Part shown: positions 9,012 through 19,667 of the stretch, piece after piece | Layout of the letters: every line of letters begins with the position of its first letter | Position numbering within the stretch: the first letter of the stretch is position 1 | DNA from: Pseudomicrostroma phylloplanum | Lineage: Eukaryota > Basidiomycota > Exobasidiomycetes > Microstromatales | NCBI GenBank assembly: GCA_039545275.1 | Contig: BCHS01000008.1 | Span: forward strand, 124,001-188,000 | Direction of reading: 5' to 3' | Length of the DNA: 64,000 nucleotides | The notes under the pieces: model-generated | Told to the model about the DNA's origin: nothing | Database searches by the model: none | What the model saw: the letters and a program-made list of their open reading frames with translations, nothing else | Position numbers and translations under genes: made by a program

Positions 9012-11162
9012 ATGGTCCTCACTTCCGCTGTTGGAGGAACCAAGGCAAACTCGACATACGGTAAGAGCAAGAATCTCCGATTCGGCGGACCAAGGAAGAC
9101 CGTCAATGCCGTCGCGCTAAGCAGCGACTCCGAGGATGATTCCGATAGCGTTAGCGCGACGGAGAACGCGAGGAGCAAAGCCCAGGTAAAGAAAGCGATT
9201 GGCTCTACGAAGGCACCTTCTAATCGTACATCGCTGCTCAGCAAGAACAGGCCCGGCAATGCCAAGTTCGGCAGCGAATCGGCACCCACCGGCAAAGCAA
9301 GACCACAAAGCGCAGGTGGGGCCAGCGTCAAGCCGATATCTTCGTCTTTGCGATCGGACTCACGTCCGTCGAGCTCTCATCAGCCCATTGCCAAGTCAAA
9401 TCTATCCACACATTACAAGACTGCGCTGCTCCAGCCCAGTCTGACCAACAAAGCGAGGCTCACACTCGCAGATGCCCCACCACCCTCATCCTCCCCTCTC
9501 TCCTCGCCTCCTCCGCTACCTCGCCCGGAAAAGAAGGTCGCGCCCATTGACGGCACGCACGCTTCGAGCTTCCGTCATCATCCAAATCGGAAAGCCGGTC
9601 TGGTGGCTCAGGCACGTGTGCAAACGTTACTCTCGCACGAGGCAGAGGATGGAGGCAGGGCAGGATACGATGCACAAGCGGAGGGTAAGGCTAGGAAGCC
9701 TACCGATGGGAGGACAAGCACAGGAAAGAGCTCCTCAGACCGCTCAGTCAAGGCAATGACCGAAGAAATGGCACAGCTGGAACTAGTCAGCGGAAGCAAG
9801 GAGGTTGACGAAGGTCTGCAGGCGCTATTAGCCACTTGTACTCAAAGGGCGCCAGTCGACTTCACCAAAGCGATCAACCGCCTGAGGCGAGACGCCAGTG
9901 GAGGCGCCATGCTAGTCGAGAAGGCAGGTGAAGCTTCTTACAGCGAGGTGTTTCGCTTGCACGACGAGACTGTCCAATCGTCTTCGTCTTCGCGAGCCAC
10001 ATCAGTGCTCAAAGTCATGCCCCTCGAGACTCGAGGAGCACCATGCTCCAACCGTGAACGCGATCGTCAGAAAGGCCGAAACAGCAGCGGTCCTTCTTCA
10101 AGCAGTACTAGTAGGGGAGAGGAAGTGATAGCATCTTCACCATTAGACGTCAAGCGCGAAGTCGACATCACTAGACGTCTGGCAGCTTTGACAGACTCCG
10201 TACAAGGACGCGGCGGCGAGTTCGTGCGCCTGCTGTCTGCTCAGGTGGTCAGCGGTGTGTATCCTACCGTCCTGCTAGATGCTTGGGATCGGTACGACAT
10301 CAGGATGGGCGGTTCTGAGAACATTCGTCCTTCAGAGGCAAAAGGGGCGGAAAGTCAGCTGTATTGCCTGCTGCGTCTCTCTGATGGCGGCGAAGACGTC
10401 GAGTCTGTCTCTCTTACCAGCTGGACACAAGCCCTTGCGATCTTCGCACAGACGGTCCAACTCCTTGCAGGAGCCGAGGAAGAAGCTGAATTCGAGCACA
10501 GGGACTTGCACTGGGGCAATGTCCTCGTGGAGAAGTTCGCAGCGACGGAGGACGACGAGCCACAGCTTATTGCCCTCTCTTGGTCCGACCTCCTCAAGGC
10601 CGACAAGTCCCGCCTGCGCACAACGATCATCGACTACACCCTCTCTCGAGCGCGACTTACCTCCTCGACTGTCGCCACCTGCGACCTGTACTCCCAGAAG
10701 AGCCTGTTCCGTGGGGACGCAGATGAGGACTACCAATTCGAGGTGTATCGACTGATGAGGAGCCATGTCCGCAACACTACCCACGAAGACGATGTCGAGA
10801 AGAAGGACTTCTACCCTGGCACGAACCTCATCTGGTGCCATTACCTGATCCGTAAGCTCCTGGAGGAGAAGGGTCTCAAGGATCCCACCTTGCCTGCACA
10901 CGCCGCGGCACGGAGGACTTCCTCCGTGCGAGGACGAGAACGGGCTACTGGTGGGACTGCTGGCTCCCGTCTGAAGTGCAAGGAGGCGGAGCGCATTGCG
11001 CACCGCCGTTTAGTGGCTCTGGAGGAGCTTCTGGAGGACGCTGTAGAGAGTCTGAGACAGGGGGCTGACGCTTCCACCGGAGAGCGGCGGGGGAGGGGTG
11101 TTGTGCTTGATAGTAGTGTACAATTGCGGGAATACCTTGAGAAGGAGTGGGCGAAGAGATGA
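9012..11162 (+). CDS. Haspin-like serine/threonine protein kinase
   Basis: Intronless, 716 aa from the first in-frame ATG at 9012. Haspin phosphorylates histone H3 Thr3 in mitosis and recruits the chromosomal passenger complex to centromeres. The N-terminal 280 residues are basic and disordered, including a conserved-looking STYGKSKNLRFGGPRK segment near residue 20. The kinase region shows GEASYSEVF (glycine loop), SVLKVMPLE (VAIK-type lysine), the helix EVDITRRLAAL, the catalytic loop HRDLHWGNVLV (Asp at about 498) and IDYTLSR, the DYT form that replaces DFG in haspins. The absence of a classic APE segment and the C-terminal WCHYLIRKLL helix also fit haspins. Kinase residues all look intact. 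Confidence 0.9.
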   Translation: MVLTSAVGGTKANSTYGKSKNLRFGGPRKTVNAVALSSDSEDDSDSVSATENARSKAQVKKAIGSTKAPSNRTSLLSKNRPGNAKFGSESAPTGKARPQSAGGASVKPISSSLRSDSRPSSSHQPIAKSNLSTHYKTALLQPSLTNKARLTLADAPPPSSSPLSSPPPLPRPEKKVAPIDGTHASSFRHHPNRKAGLVAQARVQTLLSHEAEDGGRAGYDAQAEGKARKPTDGRTSTGKSSSDRSVKAMTEEMAQLELVSGSKEVDEGLQALLATCTQRAPVDFTKAINRLRRDASGGAMLVEKAGEASYSEVFRLHDETVQSSSSSRATSVLKVMPLETRGAPCSNRERDRQKGRNSSGPSSSSTSRGEEVIASSPLDVKREVDITRRLAALTDSVQGRGGEFVRLLSAQVVSGVYPTVLLDAWDRYDIRMGGSENIRPSEAKGAESQLYCLLRLSDGGEDVESVSLTSWTQALAIFAQTVQLLAGAEEEAEFEHRDLHWGNVLVEKFAATEDDEPQLIALSWSDLLKADKSRLRTTIIDYTLSRARLTSSTVATCDLYSQKSLFRGDADEDYQFEVYRLMRSHVRNTTHEDDVEKKDFYPGTNLIWCHYLIRKLLEEKGLKDPTLPAHAAARRTSSVRGRERATGGTAGSRLKCKEAERIAHRRLVALEELLEDAVESLRQGADASTGERRGRGVVLDSSVQLREYLEKEWAKR

Positions 11163-11225
11163 CTACATGTATACCCTTAGTCTGCAATACCCAGAGCGAG
11201 AAACATACGTAGGAAGCCTTTCTTC

Positions 11226-13044
11226 TCATAGCGACTGTCTCAACCACCGGGCGGCGGCATCTCTCAACTCCTCGTCTTCCTCGATGACATCTGCCACCAT
11301 CTCTCGAGTCTCCTGCAGGCCCTTCTCTTCAGCCTCGCTCTCATTCCCTGCCACAGCATTCTCGCCTTGCGAAGCCGCTTTCGCCAAGCGCGGCCGCTCG
11401 GTAAGGGCATCGTACCTCTTGCCTTTGAGAGAAGAGAAGAAGTGCGTCCAGAAGTCCCTCGCCTCTTCTCCACCGACGCTAAACCCCTCGACGACGTCCA
11501 TCTGCAGCACCTCCGTTTCCTCCACCAGGCCGTGTCTACAAGTAAGTGAGATTCTCGCAGTCTTGAGGCCCCCTCGATCTCGCAGGACACGGGCGACGCC
11601 CTTGTCCGTCGTATTCGATTGCAGGGAGAGCTCGAGGGAGAACTCGGGACATTGGCCAAAGGCCCAGTCCCACTGGCCAAGCTCCTCTTCGAGCTGCAGC
11701 CGCTTGCTCTCCTGAGAGATGGGGTGAGAGGCATCGATGCTCTGAAAGTTTTCTTTGCCCTCTCCTGTAGATGAAGCTGCAGATTCCTCTGTTCCCTCCC
11801 CGTCGGTTTCTCGTCCTGCCTTGTCGTCGTACGTCCGCCAGAACTCTGCGACAATTGCTCTCACAAAGTGATCATGAGTCAATGAGCCCTCCTTGGCCAC
11901 AGCAGGGTATGCCTCTGTGAGATTCACCACCTGCGACCGGACACTCTCCACGCCCTTTGACTTGACGCTACTTGATGCGAGCTTGGTGTTTCTGAGCGAG
12001 GAGCCGAGGTCGGCGAGGTTGGTGGAGAGGAGCATGGTGCCGTGGTGGTAGGCTCGATGAGTCAGGATCTTGAATGCCGAGCCGGAGATCTTGCGCTCTG
12101 ACCATACTTGGCTCTGCTGAGTAGATGGTGCCGCCGAGGAGGAGGAGATGTGGGAAGAGGCCGTAGTCGACTGCGAGAGGGCTGTGTTCCCCGTTGGTGC
12201 GTGGGAAGGTTCTTCATTGCGTACTGCGACGCGGACGACGAGGTCGTTTCTCTCGTTGACGTACACTCCTTCTGGGTGTCCATGACCTAGAGGATAGTCT
12301 GAAGCTGAAGACGAGACTTCTTGGTCCACGGAAGTCCCGTGGAAGGTCTGCAGGCCGATGTCAGGGCCGTTCAGGGCTCGTGCTATGAGCTCTGCGTGCG
12401 TACGCCGGGCGAATGTCATCCGCGGGACGTGAAACGAGAAGTTCGTGTTGCCATGGTCCTGGTAGTTGGAAAGTTGATCAGCGAGCTCTCGAGGCAAGGT
12501 AATAGTTCCGGGCCCAGTACTCACATGAAAGACTGCACCTCCGCCGCTCCTCCGCCGCACAAGCATCAAGCCTCGCTTCCTCATCTCTTCGATGTTAAGC
12601 TCCTTCCAGTGGTTCTGATTCCTTCCGATGACAATGCAGGGATCATTGCGGTAGATGAAGCAGACGGGCGCATTGTGAGATTTGGTCCTGAGGAGATGCT
12701 CCTCGAGGGACAGATTGAAAAGTGGGGAGAGGGAGGTAGAGACGTATGCCTGAGCAGATGGAAGACAGCAGACAGAAATCATAAGGGTTGGTCAGCAGCG
12801 AGGCCATGGTACGTAACTTAGCTGAGCATAGTGTTGCTCTCACCTCGGCCTTGCCGAACTTGGGTACAGTGTCGGCCTTTTCGGAGGAAGAGGAAGAGCT
12901 GGCGGAGCTGCCATTGCAACGCACTGCTGCGATGTGGAAGGCGCGTACGACCCGTCGAGACTGCTGTAGCTGTGTCACGCCGCCGGCAAGGATGCTACTC
13001 GCAGACCTCAGTGATCCGCATATCGGCGGAGGTCGAGCGAGCAT
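11226..13044 (-). CDS. Mitochondrial lipoate-protein ligase A homologue (AIM22/LPLAT type)
   Basis: Three exons: 13044-12844, 12749-12525 and 12458-11226, about 552 aa. The second intron (66 bases) is in frame and has no stop, so an unspliced reading would insert 22 residues into the active site. After splicing, the lipoyl-AMP binding motif reads RRRSGGGAVFHDHGNTNFSF, and further on ERKISGSAFKI and AYHHGTMLL, all hallmarks of the LplA/BPL fold that attaches lipoate to mitochondrial dehydrogenases and GcvH. Residues 1-45 are Arg/Ser-rich without acidic residues (a mitochondrial presequence). Compared with yeast Aim22 (409 aa) there are Ser-rich inserts and a longer C-terminal domain (SLTCRHGLVEE) typical of fungal members. 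Confidence 0.9.
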
Positions 13045-13300
13045 TCGAGGTTGCTACGAGGTGAAGTAGCCTCTACGTCTGACCTTCTCACCTCGGATAG
13101 TCTATCCAACCCAAGTGTTGCTCTTCGCCTTCTTCCTTCTGGCCCGCATGACGAAAGTCGGAGTCGGGCGGCAATCGGGATGTGGCGAGCAAAGGTGGAG
13201 GCGGCAAGACCCTGACAATTCACGCCAAGGGTCCTTCCTTGCACTCGACTGTTCCGCACACTTCTTCCTCCCATTGATAAATTACTAGACTTCTGCAATC
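13045..13300. promoter_or_regulatory. Divergent promoter region, lipoate ligase / SDR
   Basis: 256 bases between start codons in opposite directions. No distinct element recognised. Confidence 0.35.
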
Positions 13301-14327
13301 ATGTCCTTCAACTACGACCATTACAAGCCTCAGAGCCTCTTCTCTCTCGAGGGTAGAACCGCCGTCGTCACCGGCGGCGGTACCGGTATCGGCCTAGCCC
13401 AGGCGCAAGGCCTGGCAGCAGCTGGTGCCAAGGTGTACCTTCTCTCGCGCAGGGGGGATCTGCTGGAGGATGTGGTCAAGAAGTACAACTTTGCCGGTGT
13501 CCTCGAGGGAGATGTCACCAACAAGGACTCGATCGAGGACGCTGTGCGTCAGTACAGCGAAAAGGAGCAGTGGCTGGACATTCTCGTCTCCAATGCTGGT
13601 GGGCCGGGTCCCACCCACTTTGGTGCAGACACCTCTTCGCCCGATGGAGAGACAGACCCGGCCAAGAAGCACAAGCCGGTAGATGCAGAGACGTACAAGG
13701 AGCGAATCTTGAAGGACAACTCCTTTGAGAACTGGGACGAGATCTTCCGGCTCAACTCCCACTCGCTCCTCTTCGTATCTGTGGCTTTCTTGCCCCTCCT
13801 TGCCAAGGGAAGCGAGAGGGGACAGCAGCAGAAGAGAAAGTACACGTCGACGATCATCGCCACTACCAGCATCTCTGCGTTCGTCAAGCAGAGTCAGATG
13901 CACTTTGCTTATAATGCCAGCAAAGCTAGCGCGGCTCATTTGGTCGAATTGATCTCTTATGAGCTCACCTACTCGACCAAGGCCAAGGTCAGGGTCAACT
14001 CGGTCGCGCCTGGAGTGTTCCCAAGGTGAGTCAACAAAACGCCAAGCTTCGAGTAAGCTCGCCTCTGACGTTTGTTGCTCTTGTTACTCTTGCCTCGCAC
14101 CTAACTCGTTCCTCACCAGCCAAATGACCACCGGCTTCTCCCGCGATCCAGAGACATCAAAGTCTCGTGACGCCCTCGAGGAGAAGCTTCCCGAGATGAG
14201 CATCCCTGCAGGTAGACATGGAGAAGACGAGGAGATGGCAGGAGCTGTCCAGTTCTTGTCGGCCAACGAGTACATGCATGGCCAGATCGTGGCCCTAGAT
14301 GGTGGTTTCATGATGTCTGAGCCCTGA
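13301..14327 (+). CDS. Short-chain dehydrogenase/reductase (classical SDR)
   Basis: Two exons: 13301-14025 and 14120-14327, 310 aa. Rossmann cofactor loop TGGGTGIG at about residues 24-31, then EGDVTNKD, NAGG, and the active-site YNASK (Tyr-x3-Lys). The C-terminal VNSVAPGVFPSQM, created by splicing AG+C into Ser, is the usual PG loop, and YMHGQIVALDGGFMM is the classical terminal motif. These make it an NAD(P)H-dependent oxidoreductase of the 3-oxoacyl-ACP-reductase-like type; the substrate is unknown. A roughly 40-residue insert after NAGG (acidic and Lys-rich, about residues 110-145) is longer than in most SDRs. It runs convergent to the SNF2 gene. Confidence 0.9.
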
Positions 14328-14499
14328 GCTCCAGAGGAGTAGACGAAGAAAATAGAAATGTTTGGGGTCGTGATCAAGCTTATGAGTGCAGTGCTTGCGA
14401 TGAAGGAGATCGGATACTGATACAGAACGGAAGAGAGTGGTATCATGGCCCTTTGCCAGCTCCCTATTGCTGAAGTGCCCCCGGCCGCTCCACCAGGTC

Positions 14500-17039
14500 T
14501 CATATCCTGCCACCATTGAAGAGATAGTTGAGCTCCTCCTTGGACAGCTTGGTACTTCCCTTCTTCAGCTTAGTACCTTCCAAAGCCGCACTAGCCAGTG
14601 CCCTCTTCTTCTCCTGCAGCGCTATGATCCTCTCCTCCACGCTCCCGCTGATGGCGAGGACGTACGCAGTCACGTCGCGCGTCTGGCCCATCCTGTGCGC
14701 TCGATCTATTGCCTGGTCCTGCGTTGTAGGATTCCACCAGACGTCTGTGAAGATGACTCGAGAGGCGCACGTCACGTTGATCCCCACTGCCGCCGCCTTG
14801 AGGGACATGACCGCCACCTTGATCGACGGCTTCTCGGCAAACTTTTGTAGGACCAGAGCTCGTTCAGTCGATGACATTGAGCCGTCGTAGCGGACGTGCT
14901 CGAACCCATTGGCATCGAGAGCATAGCCGATGAGGTTCATAAAGGTGGTGAACTGACTGAAGACAATCGTCTTTTCGTCTCCCGCCTCTCGAACCTGTTT
15001 GAGAATCTTTAGCATCATGCGGATCTTCGTGCTGCCCTCTGCTGTCCAGTCGATGCGGCTCGTCTTGACAGCTTCCACGCACTCCTCGCACATCTCCGGA
15101 GAAGGGTCGCCGGGCTTCACTTTGATCTGTGCGTGACATCTTTGGCAAGAGACGGTCGTCAGGGCTGTACTGGACAGCAGGTCTGCCAATTCGTCGAGTG
15201 GGTCTACCTCTGCAGCGGCTTCGGCCGAGACTGCCTTCTTCTTCGGGACGGGAGGAGCAATGTCTTCGACGTCTACCTTGCGTGTGATCAGGAAGGGATG
15301 ATCCGCAGCCTGTCTCAGTCTGAGCAAGATGACCAGCATACCGATGTAAGAGTCCTGCTGTTCCTCTGCGTTCTTCTTCGCCTTTGCTTCCCACGAGGCG
15401 TAGAACTCCCTCTCCGCGTCATTGTCAAAGGGTTCCGAGACGGTCTCGACTGTCCGCTTGGGCAGAGTGATCAAAGGTTTGCCTTCGAAGAGCGCATCCT
15501 TCTGTCTCCTCAGCAAGATGGCATTGGTCACCACCAGCAATCTCTTCATGCCCCAGTTGACGCTGTTCTGATTGGCCGATGCAATGGGCTTCGATATCTT
15601 GTCCTTGAAGTGACGCAGATCGTTGAAAGGTGGAATGTCCAGGAAATGGATCAGGGAGAAGAAGTCGAGAGCCGTGTTCTGGATGGGGGTGCCCGTGAGA
15701 CACCACTTGCTGTGAGCCCGCTCACTCATGGCGAAGCAAGCCTGCGCTGCTTTTGTAGTGTGGTTCTTGATGGTATGGGCCTCATCAAGAACCACACGCA
15801 GCCATCGCATCCTGAGCAGGATAGGATCTTGATCGTCGAGTTCTGCAGCAGCCGTGTTGTACGAAGTGATTACAACGTCGTAGCTCTTGAATTTAGCAGC
15901 GCTGCTGGCTTTGGTGCTCCCATGATGGATCATGACTTTCAAACCAGCGTCGCTTCGATTCCGAATCTCGCTCTCCCACTGCTTCATCACTGCCACCGGA
16001 GCTACTATGAGAGTAGTCTTGCTCTTGACCTCGATCTTCTCCCGAGGGATCTCTTTCGAGTCGTCCTTGTGGTCACCCTCCTCGCCTGGCGCGAGTAGGG
16101 GCTTCTTTTTCTTTTGTGCCTTCGCCTTGGCTATATCGGTTTCCTTGACGATGAAGTTCACCGTTGCATGTTCGTTTTTAGGGTGATTGCTCACTATGAG
16201 TGCGAGCGTCTGTATCGTCTAGCAAGGCAAAGACATAGGAAGACTGTGAGCATCGCCTTTCCGAAAGTCATTAGTGGCTCTGCGTAGGCTTGACTCACTT
16301 TACCAAGACCCATATCATCGGCCAGGATACCGCCCTTGTGTCTTCCACTTTCCCTCTGTTGCATCCACTTGACACCTTGTATTTGATAAGGCTTCAAGGT
16401 CACTGTCATTCCCTCAACCTTTGCATCCTCTGCATCGTAATCCACTTCTAGATCTTGAGCAAGGAGTCCTTCCAGCGCTGCGAGTGGAGTCTGCCCAAGC
16501 CCTCTAGGTACATCTCCCATCGCAGCAGCGGCTTCATCGATCTCTCTTGTTGAGGAAGAGTAAGGGTCCGAAGCGTGAGGCAGTGGGGCGGGGGAAGCTG
16601 ACCAGGCCTGTGAAGGAGTCTGCTGCTTCTGCTCAGCCTTGGGGAAAGGTGGCATGTTAGTTGTGGTCAAAGGACCGGCGGGCTGGGCAGCACGGGGCGG
16701 TATGTACAGCATTTTCGTCTTGGGACGATTTTCGATCTTGTACTTGCTGCCGCTGGGTGCTGGGCTTCCTGACACTGGCGTAGTGTAAGATGTGGAAGCT
16801 GAGGAGCTAGAGGTTGAAGTTACACTCTGCGACCTCCGAGGGTGGTCTCCTTCGCCATCGCTCTTGGTGAGATCAATCGGTGTAGAGGCCGACGCGTTAG
16901 CTACAGCGGCTGCCTCCTCAGCCATCAGCCGTCTTCGAGCGCTCTCCATGGCGAAGTACTCTTCGACAAGGGAAGTGTGCTTGAGGCTGTGACGGGCAGC
17001 AGGATTGGGGAGACAGCGATAGAAGTGCAGAGGTCGGTT
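14500..17039 (-). CDS. SNF2-family ATPase (Uls1/Rrp1/Rrp2-like), 5' end unresolved
   Basis: Two exons seen: 17039-16299 and 16218-14500. The first ATG in exon 1 is at 16949, but the frame upstream (to an acceptor at 17040) still reads like protein (LHFYRCLPNPAARHSL), so a further 5' exon probably exists. From that ATG it is 789 aa. Helicase motifs: I DDMGLGKT (completed across the intron), Ia LIVAPVAVMKQWE, II LDEAH, III LTGTPIQN, V AAAVGINVT, VI DRAHRMGQTRDV. This identifies a chromatin remodeller of the Rad5/Rad16/Uls1 branch; S. pombe Rrp1/2 act in recombination control and on SUMOylated proteins. Between the helicase lobes, where relatives have a RING finger, there is only CQRCHA and, 18 residues on, CEEC, so ubiquitin-ligase activity is doubtful. 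Confidence 0.85.
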
Positions 17040-17358
17040 CTGCTATCTTGATCTGCAGGGATTTCACCTCGCCCCAGCGCCGCAACTCCCACGTGCGGGT
17101 GATGGGAGTGCTGAGAACAAAGACGGTGTGGCAGCAAAGAGCCAGTAAAGATCGGTATGGTATTCAGGGCAGTGGTGGACCTGCTGCGTTCGTCAGAAGT
17201 GTTGCTCTCCGTCGCGCCGCGCCGCCTTGGTGTTGCTCTTTCCGTCACCGTCACGGGCCATCCTTCTTCCCATTGCACCTTACCTTTTTCGCCAGTCTCT
17301 TGTAACATCGGCGCCATCTGCCCATCGGAGCAGACGTCAACGTCGTGGGAGCCATGCC
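17040..17358. other. Divergent intergenic region, SNF2 / REEP-like
   Basis: Likely promoters of both genes. The SNF2 side may contain a missing first exon: an ATG on the minus strand at about 17308 is followed by a GTAAGG donor, but the phase does not fit the downstream exon directly, so this is not called. Confidence 0.35.
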
Positions 17359-19573
17359 ATGTCGCTGCTCAACGCTGGCCTGAAGTTGGCAATGTGAGTG
17401 CAAGCCCAGGTACAGATCTGCGTCTGGGCTACTAATGCGTCTGTCTCTTCCTGCCTCCTTTCGCTGAGCCATTTGTAGCTCCTCGCTGAACCTTCTGGAC
17501 ATCTACAAGGCTCTCGTGGCAACCGGAACTACCACTGTACCTTTCTCGGATTTGGGAAAGAGCAAAAGCATCGTTCACAGGGTGGTGCGTGATGGCCTCG
17601 GCACGCCCATCAAGGCCCCGCACACCAAATTCAGAGTGGGGAGCGCCCACAGAAGGGAGCATTTGAGAGGAGCGTTGGGCCTAGCCGTGATATGGGTGAG
17701 CAGCAGCAAAAGAAGAAAGGTGTGGCTCTGGATCGCGGCTAATAGCAGCACCTGACTCGACCACTACCACCCGTTGCCAGACCATCTACCAAACCATTGA
17801 ACCAATAACAGACTCCGTTGCATCGTTCATCGTCCCCTTTCACGGAAGCCTCAAGACTCTGTTCCTATTATGGATCTTCCTCGCCAGAGCTTCTGTAAGT
17901 TGGTGTTCTACGCGTGATCCTCGTGGCCAGTGTCGCTCTAACATGTCCCTCATGCCGATCCCTAGGCCTCGACTCGTCTCATGCAGTCCTTCATACAGCC
18001 CCTGGTAAGGCCCTATGAGCGCACCATCGATGCCCTCTTCGCCGTATGCCTCTCCTTCTTCTTCAATCTGGTCTTCTTGTCCTCCTTGCCAATAGCTCAC
18101 GCACTATTGTGGCTGAGAAAAGGACCTCTCCAGCTAGGCAAGGCGATTGGATGGAGATGGCCGTGGGATGAACCCGATCGCGCGGGCATCGCAAAGCGCG
18201 AAAAGACAGCTGGCTCGGCGTCGACAGCATCTGTCGCTCAGCGTGTCCCGCCTCCTGCTTCCAAGAAGCTGGGAGCACGGCATTCACCGGTCGCGCGAAA
18301 TAGACGGGATGACGACTCTAGTGGTAGCGATGGGGGACAGGCCGTTCAATCAGTAAAGCCTCAGCGGCTTCCTGGCCCGGCCCGTCGGCCTACCCCGGAG
18401 GTAGGCGCCTTGCAAACGAAAGGCCGTACAACGAGCGCTAAGGTCCCACAGTCATCTCTTCCGAAAGCCCGGGTAGTGAGCGGGCCTGCTGCTGCTCAGT
18501 CTGGCGCAGCTGTCCGATCACATTTGGGCCCCTCGACAACATTGCCACGATCGAAGACGACGAACTTCTCTCTTCCTGCAGGCCATCAAGCAGAATCTCC
18601 CACCTTAGGGAAAACAGTCCAAGCGTTGAACAGCCTTCCTGCGGTTCCTCAAGGCTTCTCCCAGGGTGTCGATGGAGGTTTTGCCTTCATCCCGCCTGCT
18701 ACTCCACCAGTTCGCCAGCAGGTGGCGTCTCCGCGGCCTAACTTGGAGAGCGCCATTACGGCAGCTCATCTCTTCTCGCCCATCTTCCCGGGCAGTTTCG
18801 CTCCGGCGCCTGACTCCTTCACTCCCCTGAGGATGCCAGAAGATGCGAAGGCCTCGCGCAAGGCTGCAGTCTCCTCCACGACCACGCCGAAGAGGAAGGT
18901 CAAGAGCAGTACAGCTACAAGATTGAGCGCAAAGCCTGTCGGCAATAAGCCAGCCGAGAGTAAGATGGAAGCGGACAGAAGAAAGCGGCAAGTCTCTGCG
19001 TCGCCCAAAGAGCACGAAGAAGGAGCGAGGGAAGGTTTCTTTCTGCAAACTTCAGATGCATCATCCGAAGAGGAGACCGATGCACCTTATATCATCGAGC
19101 CGCCAGAACATTCGCCTCCGGCTAAGCGCAAAGTCCTGCGCCCGTCGACGTCCATGGCGTTGCCTTCTTCAAAAAGTAAACGTCAGAAGCTAGACGTATT
19201 GGCCGACGCAGAGGAGACCGACGGCGGGACTCAAAAAACAGAGATCGCAAGACAGACTCGTGGTACCAGTGCCGGGCCGTCATCCGGAATCAGGAGCAGA
19301 GCTACTAGCGTTGCTCCTTCAGAGAGCGAATCAGTCGCCATCTCTGAGGCTGACCAAGACACAAATAAACACCCTTTGCGCTCCTCGGTCAGCTCTAGGA
19401 CTCTCCGAAAGCCTCCTTCACGGGTGGTGGTGACCCGGCCGTCCGAAGAGGAGCGACCGGCAAAGGCGGCCAGCAAACCGCCTGTCTCGGGGTTGAGAAA
19501 AGCCGGCAAAGCAGCAAACGGCGCAAAGAGCGGCAGCACAACGCGTCCCAGAGTCAAAAGCGGGGGGAATTGA
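17359..19573 (+). CDS. TB2/DP1/HVA22 (REEP/Yop1) family ER-shaping protein with very long basic tail
   Basis: Four exons: 17359-17393, 17479-17695, 17781-17894 and 17966-19573; 657 aa. Residues about 70-140 match the TB2/DP1/HVA22 domain: GLAVIWTIYQTIEPITDSV, then FHGSLKTLFLLWIFLARASA, then MQSFIQPLVRPYE. A further hydrophobic stretch (FAVCLSFFFNLVFLSSLP) follows. The family forms hairpins that curve tubular ER and, in REEP1-4, link ER to microtubules through the tail. Yop1 is about 180 aa. Here about 490 more residues follow, Ser/Pro/Lys-rich, basic and apparently disordered, with patches such as KSKRQKLDVL and a basic end. All three introns keep frame and phases match. The tail contains no stop and no recognised domain, so a fused unrelated gene is unlikely. 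Confidence 0.75.
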
Positions 19574-19667
19574 GCACATTGTACCCTGTAATCGCAATTG
19601 CAAGCAACATCGCATTCATTGTATCGATGCAGACGCAGAGTGCTGCCCTCCCCTGTCACCTGGAGCA

